Made by a program: the position numbers and the translations under genes. A stretch of DNA of 64,000 nt from NCBI GenBank assembly GCA_964035575.1, contig OZ037834.1, forward strand, positions 465,598-529,597, read 5' to 3'. This stretch comes from Rhynchopus sp. YZ270_cl-10. Lineage: Eukaryota; Euglenozoa; Diplonemea; Diplonemida; Diplonemidae. Below are positions 43,621 to 53,334 of the stretch, in pieces; positions within the stretch are counted from its first letter, which is position 1; every line of letters begins with the position of its first letter. The notes beneath the pieces were generated by a model that saw nothing but the letters and a program-made list of their open reading frames with translations, did not search any database and was not told where the DNA came from.

Positions 43621-46552
43621 ATGTCAGCAAAACAAGGTGTGGTGGAGAAGATGCTCCAGAAGGACAGAGCAATCCCTGATGTCCCACCACCGAACTGGGA
43701 GCCGTTACCGAGGAACAAGGTATGGATCAGACATATTTTATTTAAAAATGACACAACAGACCACCATATCATGGGCACACTACTAGTTTTTTTTAAAGGG
43801 ACATGCAGTGTAGTGGGGGAATAAACTAGTAGATGCTTCAACGCAACAAACGAACAACAACAGACACAAGTAACTTTTTGGAGGAAAGTGGTACTACTAA
43901 GTCATAACGACTCAGTGCTAAACTCTACCAATAGATCTCATAGAACTATTCATAAAAAAACAAGCACTGTTTGCTTGACCTACTATTCATTTGAACTAAG
44001 TGTTTTGAAGCACTACTAGTAGTCCCCCCCCCCTCTGACTATTCTGCTGTGGTTACAGTCCCGCCTCTAATTAGTGAATTTCTAATTTATAAATTCGACC
44101 AAATCTGAAAATATTTAATTAGCGACTTTATAAATTAGAACGTCACTAATTAAGATTTTATAAATTAGCTTGTCCACCCAAATCCCAGTCTGAATCTCTA
44201 CAAGACTATCTGCATCTTTCTCTCCGACCATCATGTCTGTCTCCACCACGGAATGAACGGAAAAAATGAAAGAAATATGCCGAAGATGTGACCATCGTCG
44301 AGCAGGCTGTCCTCACCGCCCCGGAGATTGTCACCATCACAGACAACGCCATGGCGGATGACAGAGAAGTTGAAAGTGCCAGCCTCACCGTTCATCGGCG
44401 GACGCAGGCACTGATGACAGACCGCACGCTGATGTGATGGCGTGGTGGAATGACGCTCACCCAGGACGCCATATTTCTGCTCCCACCATCTCCAAGTACA
44501 AAACCCACAAAAAGAGAGCGGTTCGTACTTCACCCAAGGCTCTTTTGAACCCCGAGGAGCTGAAGAGGTTTCTCAACCTTACGGGGATGACCCGCAAGTT
44601 CAACAGCCAACCGATTTGCGTCGCTTGCGAGGGGGATGGTGGTGAAGACGAGGCGGGACACGCCTCGGTGTAACCGACTCCTGGTGCCAGGTCTTTTCAT
44701 CTCGTGGGCGAAATAGACCATGGAGGTGAACGGCATGCGCGTCCGCACAGCCACCACCGACCGCACCGTTTTTTACCTCCGTGTATCACTGATTACACAC
44801 CTCCTTTTCCACATATTCCTCCAACAGAACCCGCACAAACCCGTCGTCACTTGTGCAGGCAAAAAAATTTTTTTCGGCTCCGCCGGGGAAAATAAATTCA
44901 ATAACTTAGTATTCCCCCCCGAAAAATAAATTAATTCACGACTTTATAAATTAGAACGTCACTAATTAGGATTTTATAAAATAAAACGCTATTAATAATA
45001 GGCGGGACTGTAACATTTTCTCTCTCTTCTATCATAATTTTATCTTCTTTTTTTGTTCTCCTTTTTGTCAGGTATTCGACAGCAAAAACATGCCCATTTT
45101 GGCAAATCTGAAGGCACATTTCTTGAAGGAAGGCCTCCTCGCAGAACGGGACGCAGCAGAGCTGGTCAACCGCGCCGCAACGATTCTGAGAAAAGAACCG
45201 AACCTGCTGCGTCTGAACGACCCTATCACCGTCTGCGGCGACGTGCACGGCCAGTTTTACGATCTCTGCAAATTGTTCGAAATCGGAGGCGATCCGCACG
45301 ACCAGCAGTACCTCTTTTTGGGCGATTTTGTGGACCGTGGGTGCTTTGGGTGCGAAGTGGTGTTTTATTTGATGGCAGTTAAGCTGCGACACCCGGACAC
45401 CTTCTTCATGCTCCGTGGCAACCACGAATGCCGCCACTTGACCGCATACTTCAACTTCAAAGCAGAATGCCTTTACAAATACAGCCAAACGACCTACGAC
45501 CAGATCATGTCCTGTTTCGACTGTCTCCCGATTGCCTCTGTTCTCAACGGAAGATTCCTTTGTGTACACGGCGGGTTGAGTCCTGACATCCGTAATGTTG
45601 AGGACATCAACGCTATTCATCGTTTCAGGGAACCGCCATCTTCAGGACCTATGTGCGATCTGCTCTGGAGCGACCCCATGGACGAAGAGGAGGAAGAGTA
45701 TTCCCCAGAGGCCCTGTACGTGCACAACGACCTGAGAGGGTGCTCCTATGTGTTCTCGTACAACGCGGTGTGTCAGTTCCTGGTGAACAACAACCTGCTC
45801 TCGGTGATTCGTGCGCATGAAGCCCAAGATGAAGGGTACCGTCTATACAAGAAATCCTCCACAGGGTTCCCGTCAGTGATCTGCATCTTCAGTGCGCCCA
45901 ACTATTGTGATTCGTACGACAACAAGGCAGCGATCATCCGTTTCCAGAACAACCTGATGAACATCAGGCAGTTCAACAGCAGCCCCCATCCGTACTACCT
46001 CCCGAACTTTATGAACGCCTTTACCTGGTCCATGCCGTTCGTTGCAGAAAAGGTATGAGGCATTCTTTTTGAAAATACTGGTGTGGCTGAAAGGGGGTGC
46101 TACTTTCTGCTATATTCTGCTATTCTGGGCATCTGTATTTTTTGGTGTGGCTGAAGGGAGGTGCTATTTGTGCTACTTTCTGCTATTTTGGGGTCGTCAG
46201 CCACACCATGAATCTAATTCTTTGTTAACCCCCTTTACCACAGGTGACCGACATGCTCATCACAATCTGGGATCTGGTGAAGGAATCCGAACAGGAACAA
46301 GAAGACAAACTGCAGGAACGGGGTCAGCACCTCAAGAACAAGATCATGGCAATGGGCAAGATGGCAAAGATCTTCAAGACATTGAGAGAGGAGAACGAGT
46401 CAGTTGTTATGCTGAAGGGGCTGGCAGGGGGGCAGGTGCCGGTGGGTGTTCTGCAACAAGGCCCTGATGCGGTCAAAGCATCGATCTGTTCCTTCCAAGG
46501 CGCAAGAACGATGGACCGTGGAAATGAAAAACGCCCCAATTTCCAGGGATAA
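43621..46552 (+). CDS. CNA: Calcineurin catalytic subunit A (protein phosphatase 2B)
   Basis: Exons 43621-43719, 45072-46052 and 46244-46552, all phase 0, encode 462 residues. This Ca2+/calmodulin-activated Ser/Thr phosphatase works with a calcineurin B subunit. All metallophosphatase motifs are intact: GDVHGQ (near residue 89), [26 protein letters not shown] and SAPNYCD. The B-binding segment is diagnostic ([39 protein letters not shown]). Then comes the calmodulin-binding stretch ([30 protein letters not shown]). The protein ends [20 protein letters not shown], matching the start of the autoinhibitory peptide (SFEEAKGLDRINERMPP in animals, from memory), so autoinhibition is present but clipped short. 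Intron 1 is 1.35 kb and carries a TIR transposon; intron 2 is mostly an M1 element. Confidence 0.95.
44056..45010. mobile_element. Tc1/mariner-like TIR element inside calcineurin intron 1
   Basis: TA at 44054-44055 and 45011-45012 flanks ends CAGTCCCGCCTCTAATTA and TAATAATAGGCGGGACTG. CAGT...ACTG termini with TA duplication fit Tc1/mariner. The A/T-rich inner arms share CGACTTTATAAATTAGAACG (both near 44122 and 44939). The middle 44270-44900 is GC-richer and has open stretches, e.g. [20 protein letters not shown] (from about 44448), not recognised as a transposase. Confidence 0.7.
46080..46207. mobile_element. M1 element in calcineurin intron 2
   Basis: GGTGTGGCTGA ... TCAGCCACACC, 128 bp, near-identical in layout to 28552-28671. 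It makes up two thirds of the 191-bp intron. Confidence 0.8.
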
Positions 46553-49270
46553 AAAAAAAATAACAAAAAAATGGTAAAAAAATAGTGAAGCGCATCCTCG
46601 GGGTGTTTACACTAATCCAAGTTTTCAAAAAAATGGCAATCTTGGAATGATAACATATACTAGGGTTTGGGGTGAAGGGTGGGGTGCAATTCTACACATT
46701 TTATATCAACAGTTTTAATTTTAAATACCAGAGGCGTAAAATATGCGTTTATGGAAAATACAAAAAAAAAAAACACAAAAAAACAAAACAAAACAAAAAA
46801 AAAGCGGAACGAAATTTGACCAACAAAAGAAAAACTGTATCAAATATTGTTTCTCAGAACTGGTACACAGAAAAAGACAAAAAAAAAAAAATACGTATTG
46901 CACGTGAGCAAGATCTTACACAGAAGGGGTGAGGGGGATGGGGGGGATTGGTTCATGTATAAAAAAACAAAAAAAAAACACACACACACACACACACACA
47001 CATACTGTGCAGTGCACATTCGGGTTTTGAGATTGGAGCAGGTTATTACCGTACATTTTGTATTTTCCTTTTTGGCAAAACACAAAAAAGTGAAAATAAA
47101 ACACGGGGCGGGGCAACAGTATTGTGTATCATTGGTAAATCAATGTTATTTCAATATAGGTGAGTGACGACACCCCCTTTTTTTCCAGTTGTTGTGTGCA
47201 CGTTTAGGAAGGCAACTTCCTCTTTAGCCCCACCGACTCCATTTTTTTGGAGCTTCCAGGACCGTGCACTGCTCCGTTCCCTGAAAAGGAATGGTAATAG
47301 TTTTTACAAAACAAAACAAAAAATGGAAAAAAAAATGGGATCGAGTTGATGTAGCTAATTGATGTTCTATTTTTATATGCAGTGTGTGTGCACATTCAGC
47401 TTTTTCATTTTCATTTTTTTTTTTTTTTATATTTTTTTGCTTCTCCTCTTTCCCATACAGGCTCTAGTTCTTCGCCTCCCACTGCCCCCTTCCCCACCTC
47501 CTTCACACATTTATTGGGTCTTACTCCGAGCAGGAATTACCCATTAGTTAACATGCCTGATTTCAAACACAACGCGTGGAGTTCACACACAGGTTGTGGT
47601 CTACACGGTGTCAATTTTTCAAAATAAGGGTTTGGATGACATTGGATGATCGTTACCCCACCCCGGCTGGTGTAAAAGATCAATAGATGTTTTTCTGTCG
47701 AGACAATGGAGAGAAAAAGAGAGAAAAAATATAGTGAAGTTCATCTTCGGGTGTCTACACTAAAACAACCAAGTTTTTCAGAAGAAAAAGAAAAAAAAAA
47801 TAGCACACACTCACTCCACACACCCTCTTGAAAAACCCGCTTTGCAGCCCTATGAATAGAGCTGCATCTTCCTCACTGTATTGTACCAATCTCTGCAGTG
47901 AAGCTTTTTTGAGGTTTTTTTTGAGGTCTTTTGTGCGCACAAAACAAAGTACCCGTCTTCTTCCCCCTTTTTCTTCTCCAGATACTCTGTTCACGAGAGG
48001 GCTGTTGTATTTTCAAGTCTACTTTTCTTTTTGTGTGTGTACAAAGCTTGTGAGATACTTGCTACCCCCCTTTTTTAAAAGGAAAGTGTGTGTGTGTGTA
48101 TTTCCCCCATTCGGGGAGACATGACTAAGCAGTTTTTGTGTGGAAAAAAATCGGGTCATTTCTTGTTTTTTTTTGGCTGGCATCGTACAGTGGGTCAGTT
48201 GGAGGTGCCTGCATTTATAACTTCACTTTTTTTTTTTCTTCTTGAGAAGGGGTAACATTGTGATGATTGTGTTTTGCAAAAAAAGGGGAAAATGGTGGTC
48301 ATGTCTGCAAAGGCTCAAGCAGCGTTTTTCCTTTTTATTTTATTTTATTTTTGAAGTATTGCTGGAGTGTAGTTGCCACCTCTGCAAGCATTTTTTTTTT
48401 TCCTCTTCTTGCTAGGTGACCAAGCACTGTTGGACTTACTATTCACTCTTACCACTACTACTTTTTTCTTTTTAAAACCCCCTCTCGCCTAATATTCACG
48501 TACGCCTATTATACAAGTTATGCGTATTATTCACGTTTAGAAACGTGAATATTAGGCAAGGGGGGGGATTTACTTTTTTTCTATTTCATTTTCTTAAAAC
48601 GGGTTTTCGGGTATATGGGTGGGCAGCAGAGTTAACACTTCCTGTTTTTTTTTTTTATATCTCTCCTTTTTCCTTTTTCTACTGTATTTGCATTCAAATA
48701 TACTGTGGTAGTGACGGCCCAGTCCACATTTTATTTTTTTCAATTTTTCTTTTCCCCCTCTTTTGTTTGAACGCGAGTCTTCTTTTTTTTGTCAAATGAA
48801 CGAACTAAAAAAGGTCCCTTTTTTTCCAAAAGAAATAAAAAGTGAAAGTGGTGTGGAGTGGAAAAAAATATATATTTCACAAAGAGGGGGGTGTGTGCAT
48901 AATGGTAGTGGCCACGACTCAATAACAATGTCAGCTTGCTTCCATATTTTTTTTCTTTTTTCCGGTCTCAAAGAGGTTTCCTCTTGGCCAGGTAGTCAGT
49001 GGGAGCGTATTTTGCAGTAATAAAAATATATCAACACAGAAATATTTTATTACACACTTTTACGCACACAAAACAATGTCAATGCGTTTTTGTGGGGGTT
49101 TATATTTATACAGCAAGGATGTATTGAGGCTTTTCTAAACCTAAATTGGTAAAGTGAAGACATTAATACATAATGGAAGAATGGCAATGCCAAGAAAACA
49201 AAAAAATCCAAAGAATTTGTTGAACGAAAACATAAAAGTGGAAAAAAATAATATAGTGGAGTGCATCCTA
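46553..49270. other. Intergenic region with repeat modules, no gene
   Basis: M5 (GTGAAG..CATCCTCGGGGTG...CACTAATCCAA) lies at 46585-46635 and 47733-47785, with relatives at 47577 and 58919. M7 is at 47162-47294, M6 at 48177-48240. 48478-48566 is a hairpin MITE (GCCTAATATTCACGT / ACGTGAATATTAGGC). The rest is A/T runs and CA repeats. Confidence 0.55.
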
Positions 49271-49804
49271 CTGGGGGGGAGCTATTAAAGTATACGTATA
49301 CTTTATTCGGCGGGAATTACTGCTTAAATGGCCAAAAAACGAAAAGGGAAAAAAAAAAAAAATCACTGTTCTTTTGGGGCTTCTAGTGGCCGAAACCTCG
49401 CGAAAACACCACCATTGACATTTTTGGGCCAATCCCAGCCAGTGGTGGGGTCAATGTGGAAAAATGAACAATTTTTTGGTGACTTAAATTTTCACAAATC
49501 TGAACCCTATCAGCACCAATCGTGTAAAAACTGATACACGCGTTTTAGGTCAAAAATACTCATTTCTCAGCGCAAAGTGACCCCATCACAGCACGCACAG
49601 AATCCGGACCACCGAAATCAAAAAAAAATTTTTTCGATTTTTTGTGCAAAAAATGCTGTAAAAAAATTTTAGTAAGAAAAATGTACACAAAAACCGTATA
49701 CTTTATTTCACAGATTTCCACGCTCAAAATGGGTTTCCGCACCGTATACTTTATTACCCCCGTATACTTTATTAGCACCGTATACTTTATTAGCCCCCCC
49801 CCAG
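49271..49804. mobile_element. TIR element with TA duplication (CTGGGGGG...GTATAC)
   Basis: The left end TA|CTGGGGGGGAGCTATTAAAG is mirrored by ...CTTTATTAGCCCCCCCCCAG|TA. Near the right end CCGTATACTTTATTA occurs three times. The interior has one inverted and one direct copy of the CCATTTCGGCAAA-type repeat. Non-coding. Confidence 0.7.
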
Positions 49805-49815
49805 TAGGGGGGCTA

Positions 49816-50022
49816 CACGACGGTGAAGTATAGTACATTACAAGTGAAGTTACATGTAACGTTACAAGTGAAAAACCGTTACAAGTGAGTTACAAGTGGG
49901 ATACATGAATTACAGGCAAAATCAGGTTGTAACTGGTGGGTTACAAGTGAGTTACATGTAACAAAAGTTACATGTAACTCACTTGTAACTCCACTTGTAA
50001 CACCCGTTACTTCACCGTCGTG
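49816..50022. mobile_element. CACGACGGT MITE, copy 1
   Basis: Flanked by TA (49814, 50023). Ends CACGACGGTGAAGTA and TACTTCACCGTCGTG. The interior is built of TTACAAGTGA/TCACTTGTAA words that can pair across the element. Confidence 0.8.
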
Positions 50023-50581
50023 TACACTCAGAGATTTATACACCATAGTAGAACTGAGGCTGAACCTCACTTTTGAAAAAAAAAAAAAACTTTTGCAGAT
50101 TTCGGGAACCCTCCCTGGGCAGTACAACGATGATACTTCAATCTTAAGTTCATTTCTTCCAAAAAAAGCCCCTCCGTGCCTCCAGCCCCCTCAGGAACAG
50201 CAACCTCACTTTTTTTGCACTTTTGGTAAGGAAAAAAATCGTATATAATAGCCTGGCTACACTACTACAAAAAAAAAAAAAGAAACGGACAAAAAAAAAA
50301 AATCTTTTCAACACAACAAAAGCAAAAAAAAAAGCAAGCAAAACAAACAAAATAATAAAAACACTCACATCTGGTCCCCAATTATCTGTGTTCCCATTTA
50401 TCCTCATTCTTTTCCTCTTCCCCCCTTTCCCCCTTTCCCCCCATCCCGCCCCTTTTCCTAAAAAGAGATACTTAAGAAAACTTTAATATGCAAGGAGAAA
50501 ATCGATGTTTTTTTTGTACTGTGCTGGTTTTTTTTGTGTGCACATAGCAGACTACTCAGGGGGTGACTACTAGTAGTGTTA

Positions 50582-50722
50582 CACGACGGGACCCAGTGAC
50601 AAGTGAAAATGACAAGTGAAAAAGGTGACAAATAAATCACTTGTCATGACAAGTGACTTTTTTGAGTGACAAGCGACAAGTGAAATGACATGTGATTTCA
50701 CTTGTCACTGGGTACCGTCGTG
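50582..50722. mobile_element. CACGACGGT MITE, copy 2
   Basis: Flanked by TA (50580, 50723). Ends CACGACGGGACCCAGTGACA and TGTCACTGGGTACCGTCGTG (one mismatch). The interior uses GACAAGTGA/TCACTTGTC words, different from copy 1 apart from AAGTGA. Confidence 0.8.
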
Positions 50723-51380
50723 TACTAGTCCTAATGATGAATCTAACAACATCTGAATTTCACGACTCCTTTTACTATGTCATTAGCTAGAGTAGGTAGT
50801 TCCACTATACAGGTGGCCTCGAGACCGAGGATATAAAGGTAGATCGCTGAGGGGCAAAAAAATGTGGGGAAAATATCGCAACATTTTTCTTTTCCCCAAA
50901 CACCCCGCAAACCCGCAAACGCAAAAATCCAAAAGGCGCCCTGCAGGGACAGGCAGTGTTGCTGGACTGCTTGCAGAGGACGTCGTCATGACGGGGGTCA
51001 CCCTCGATAATGACGTTCGTCATGATGCCTTATAACGCCCTTACGAGACCACCATGTAGTGCTGCCCCTGACTAGTCTGTCATGAAATCAAAGGGTAGGT
51101 AAGAGCAAAGGGTGAATGAATACATGATGTTTTGCATTCATGATTTCATTTTTTTTTTTTTTTTTCTTTTTCTTCTTCTTTTCCCCCCCTTTCCCCCCGC
51201 CTTCTTCTCAAAAGAAATGAGAGTCTTGCGTATATCCAATGATATCCACAAAAACCTCTTCTTTTCAAAAAAAAAAAAAGTTCAAAAAAAAGTGTCATTG
51301 AGGACTACCGTCTTCAATCTACCGACAGAAAAAAAATGGGGGGTTTTAGTTTTTTTTTTTTTTTTTTTTTGAAATTTTGT
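50723..51380. other. No gene recognised
   Basis: T/C-run-rich sequence without a supported coding region or repeat family. Confidence 0.4.
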
Positions 51381-52003
51381 CAGGGGTTAAGTTAGCTTTT
51401 TTTTTTTCTCGCTGAGTCGGGTTTTCTGGGTTTTTTTCGGTTTTTCTGGATTTTGCGAAAAATAACCCATTCCCTCCGCGAGCGCAGCGAGCGGGAAAAT
51501 TTTTAAGGTGCACCTCCGCGAGCGTAGCGAGCGGGGAAAAAATTCCGCAATTTTTGGGCAAAGTTCAAAAATCCCACTAAAAAATGGGGGGACCCTGGGG
51601 ATTTTTGGATTTGTCCTAACAATTTTGGAGCATAAATTTGAAGAACAGGACTGGTGTACCCCTCACCAACCTCAGTTCCCACTTCCTGCCTCATCCGCAC
51701 TCTCGCAACACTAGTACTGAACCCGAAGTTCGCCAGAGATCCCTGTTGCCTCTTCATATGAATAATTCCCAGTTCTGACGGGGGTTTGTTTGGGTCGGGA
51801 GGATATTTTTTTTCTTAGAGGGTGGGGCGGGAGGGGGCTCCGCCCCCACCCCTACCCCACCTTCCCAGCCTACACCACCCAAAAATTTGGATTTTTCGTT
51901 TTTTTTTTTTTCAGATTCCATTTTTTTTTTTTTTTTTTGAAAAACCCGAAAACCCGAAAACCGGGTTTTGAAAACCCAGAAACCCGCCCTAACTTAACCC
52001 CTG
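51381..52003. mobile_element. hAT-like non-autonomous element with 7-bp target duplication
   Basis: Ends CAGGGGTTAAGTTAG and CTAACTTAACCCCTG, flanked on both sides by ATTTTGT (51374-51380, 52004-52010). Carries two CTCCGCGAGCG(C/T)AGCGAGCGG hairpins at 51474-51537, like the element at 34635. Interior A/T-rich, no transposase. Confidence 0.8.
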
Positions 52004-52141
52004 ATTTTGTGCAGGCTGTGAGCTTTAATTCATTTTTCCAGCCATGGTGTTGTGGTAGGGTCCATGCACCACAAAAAAGGTACCACTGATATAAGAGGGA
52101 TTTATAACCCAAGTAACAGAACATTGCTCTCCTGGGGGGTA

Positions 52142-52268
52142 ATGGTGGCAGTATTGTGATGGAAGCCCATTGGAATACGCAAAAATACATCAAAATACAT
52201 CACAATACACGTGCATTGTGATGTATTTTGCGTATACCAAATGGCACCCATCACAATACTGCCACCAT
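52142..52268. mobile_element. ATGGTGGCAG hairpin MITE, copy 1
   Basis: TA-flanked. The arm ATGGTGGCAGTATTGTGATG is mirrored by CATCACAATACTGCCACCAT, and most of the 127 bp pairs with itself. Confidence 0.85.
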
Positions 52269-52919
52269 TACTGGGGGGGTTTGATAACATGAAGGACATT
52301 GCGTCCCCTGGTGTCTCGGAGAGGGCGTTGTTATTAAGGTGACTAAGGACAGAGAGGCTTAGGTTCATCTTATAAAACTTTTCTTTTTTATTTGCACATA
52401 ACAGCTTCACATTTCATATTTCAAGTCGTAAATATTCTTTAATCTAGATGTTCTTGCTTTGTACACAAAAAAAGGTTATATTTATGGTGAAAAATACACA
52501 AAATCTTCCCCCCCCCAAAACTGCCCCACAAAAAACCTTGCACTCAACAAGACAAAAATACAGAAGCAAAAACGGCAAATAAAAGCAGAAGGAATCTTAA
52601 ATAGGAAAAAGGAAACAAAAAAAAATGCAAAGAGTTTTGTATAGAGTAGTATTCTTTGGGTGACTACGCTAATACAGACTTTCAGTTTTTCAAAAAAACT
52701 AAAAAAAAAAAGAGAGAGAGAGAGCGGACGGCTTTATGTTTGTACAGAACCCGTCCTCGTACATTGTGATTGACGATACTATTAAAATAAGACAAAAAAA
52801 AAAAACAACAAAAAAAAGCTACAAAAATATTACAAAAACAAAGTACCCGCCCAAATCCCTTTTTCCTTCATATCACTATCTATCTAGCGTTCAGGTTCCA
52901 TACCTTCACCACCAGGGTA

Positions 52920-53045
52920 ATGGTGGCAGTATTGTGATGGGGACTCCATTGGAATACGCAAAAAATACATCAAAAATACATCACAATGTATTTTGCTGTA
53001 TTTTTGCGTATTCCAATGGGCTTCCCATCACAATACTGCCATCAT
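52920..53045. mobile_element. ATGGTGGCAG hairpin MITE, copy 2
   Basis: Left TA and arm ATGGTGGCAGTATTGTGATG; the right arm CATCACAATACTGCCATCAT has one change and the flank is TG. It lies about 290 bp upstream of the pseudo-hydrolase gene. Confidence 0.85.
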
Positions 53046-53334
53046 TGCCACAGGGGGTCCTGTTTCCTCTGCATCTGGAGAGATGACATTATCCCTGACA
53101 ACTCCGTTTGTGGAAGACATGGATGATTTTTCCTCCTCTTTTTTGGTCAACAAAAAAGAGGAGACGACGTTGGACAAAACTTCATCTTTCGATTGAAAAT
53201 GGTATCTTAATCATTTCTTCCGTGTACACCACCACCACTCACAACGCAGGGGCATTCATTGGGGATATATTATTGACTTTTGTTTTTTTTGTTTTTTTGT
53301 GCTACACACAACGCAAGTCCTGCAGTCCAGCACA

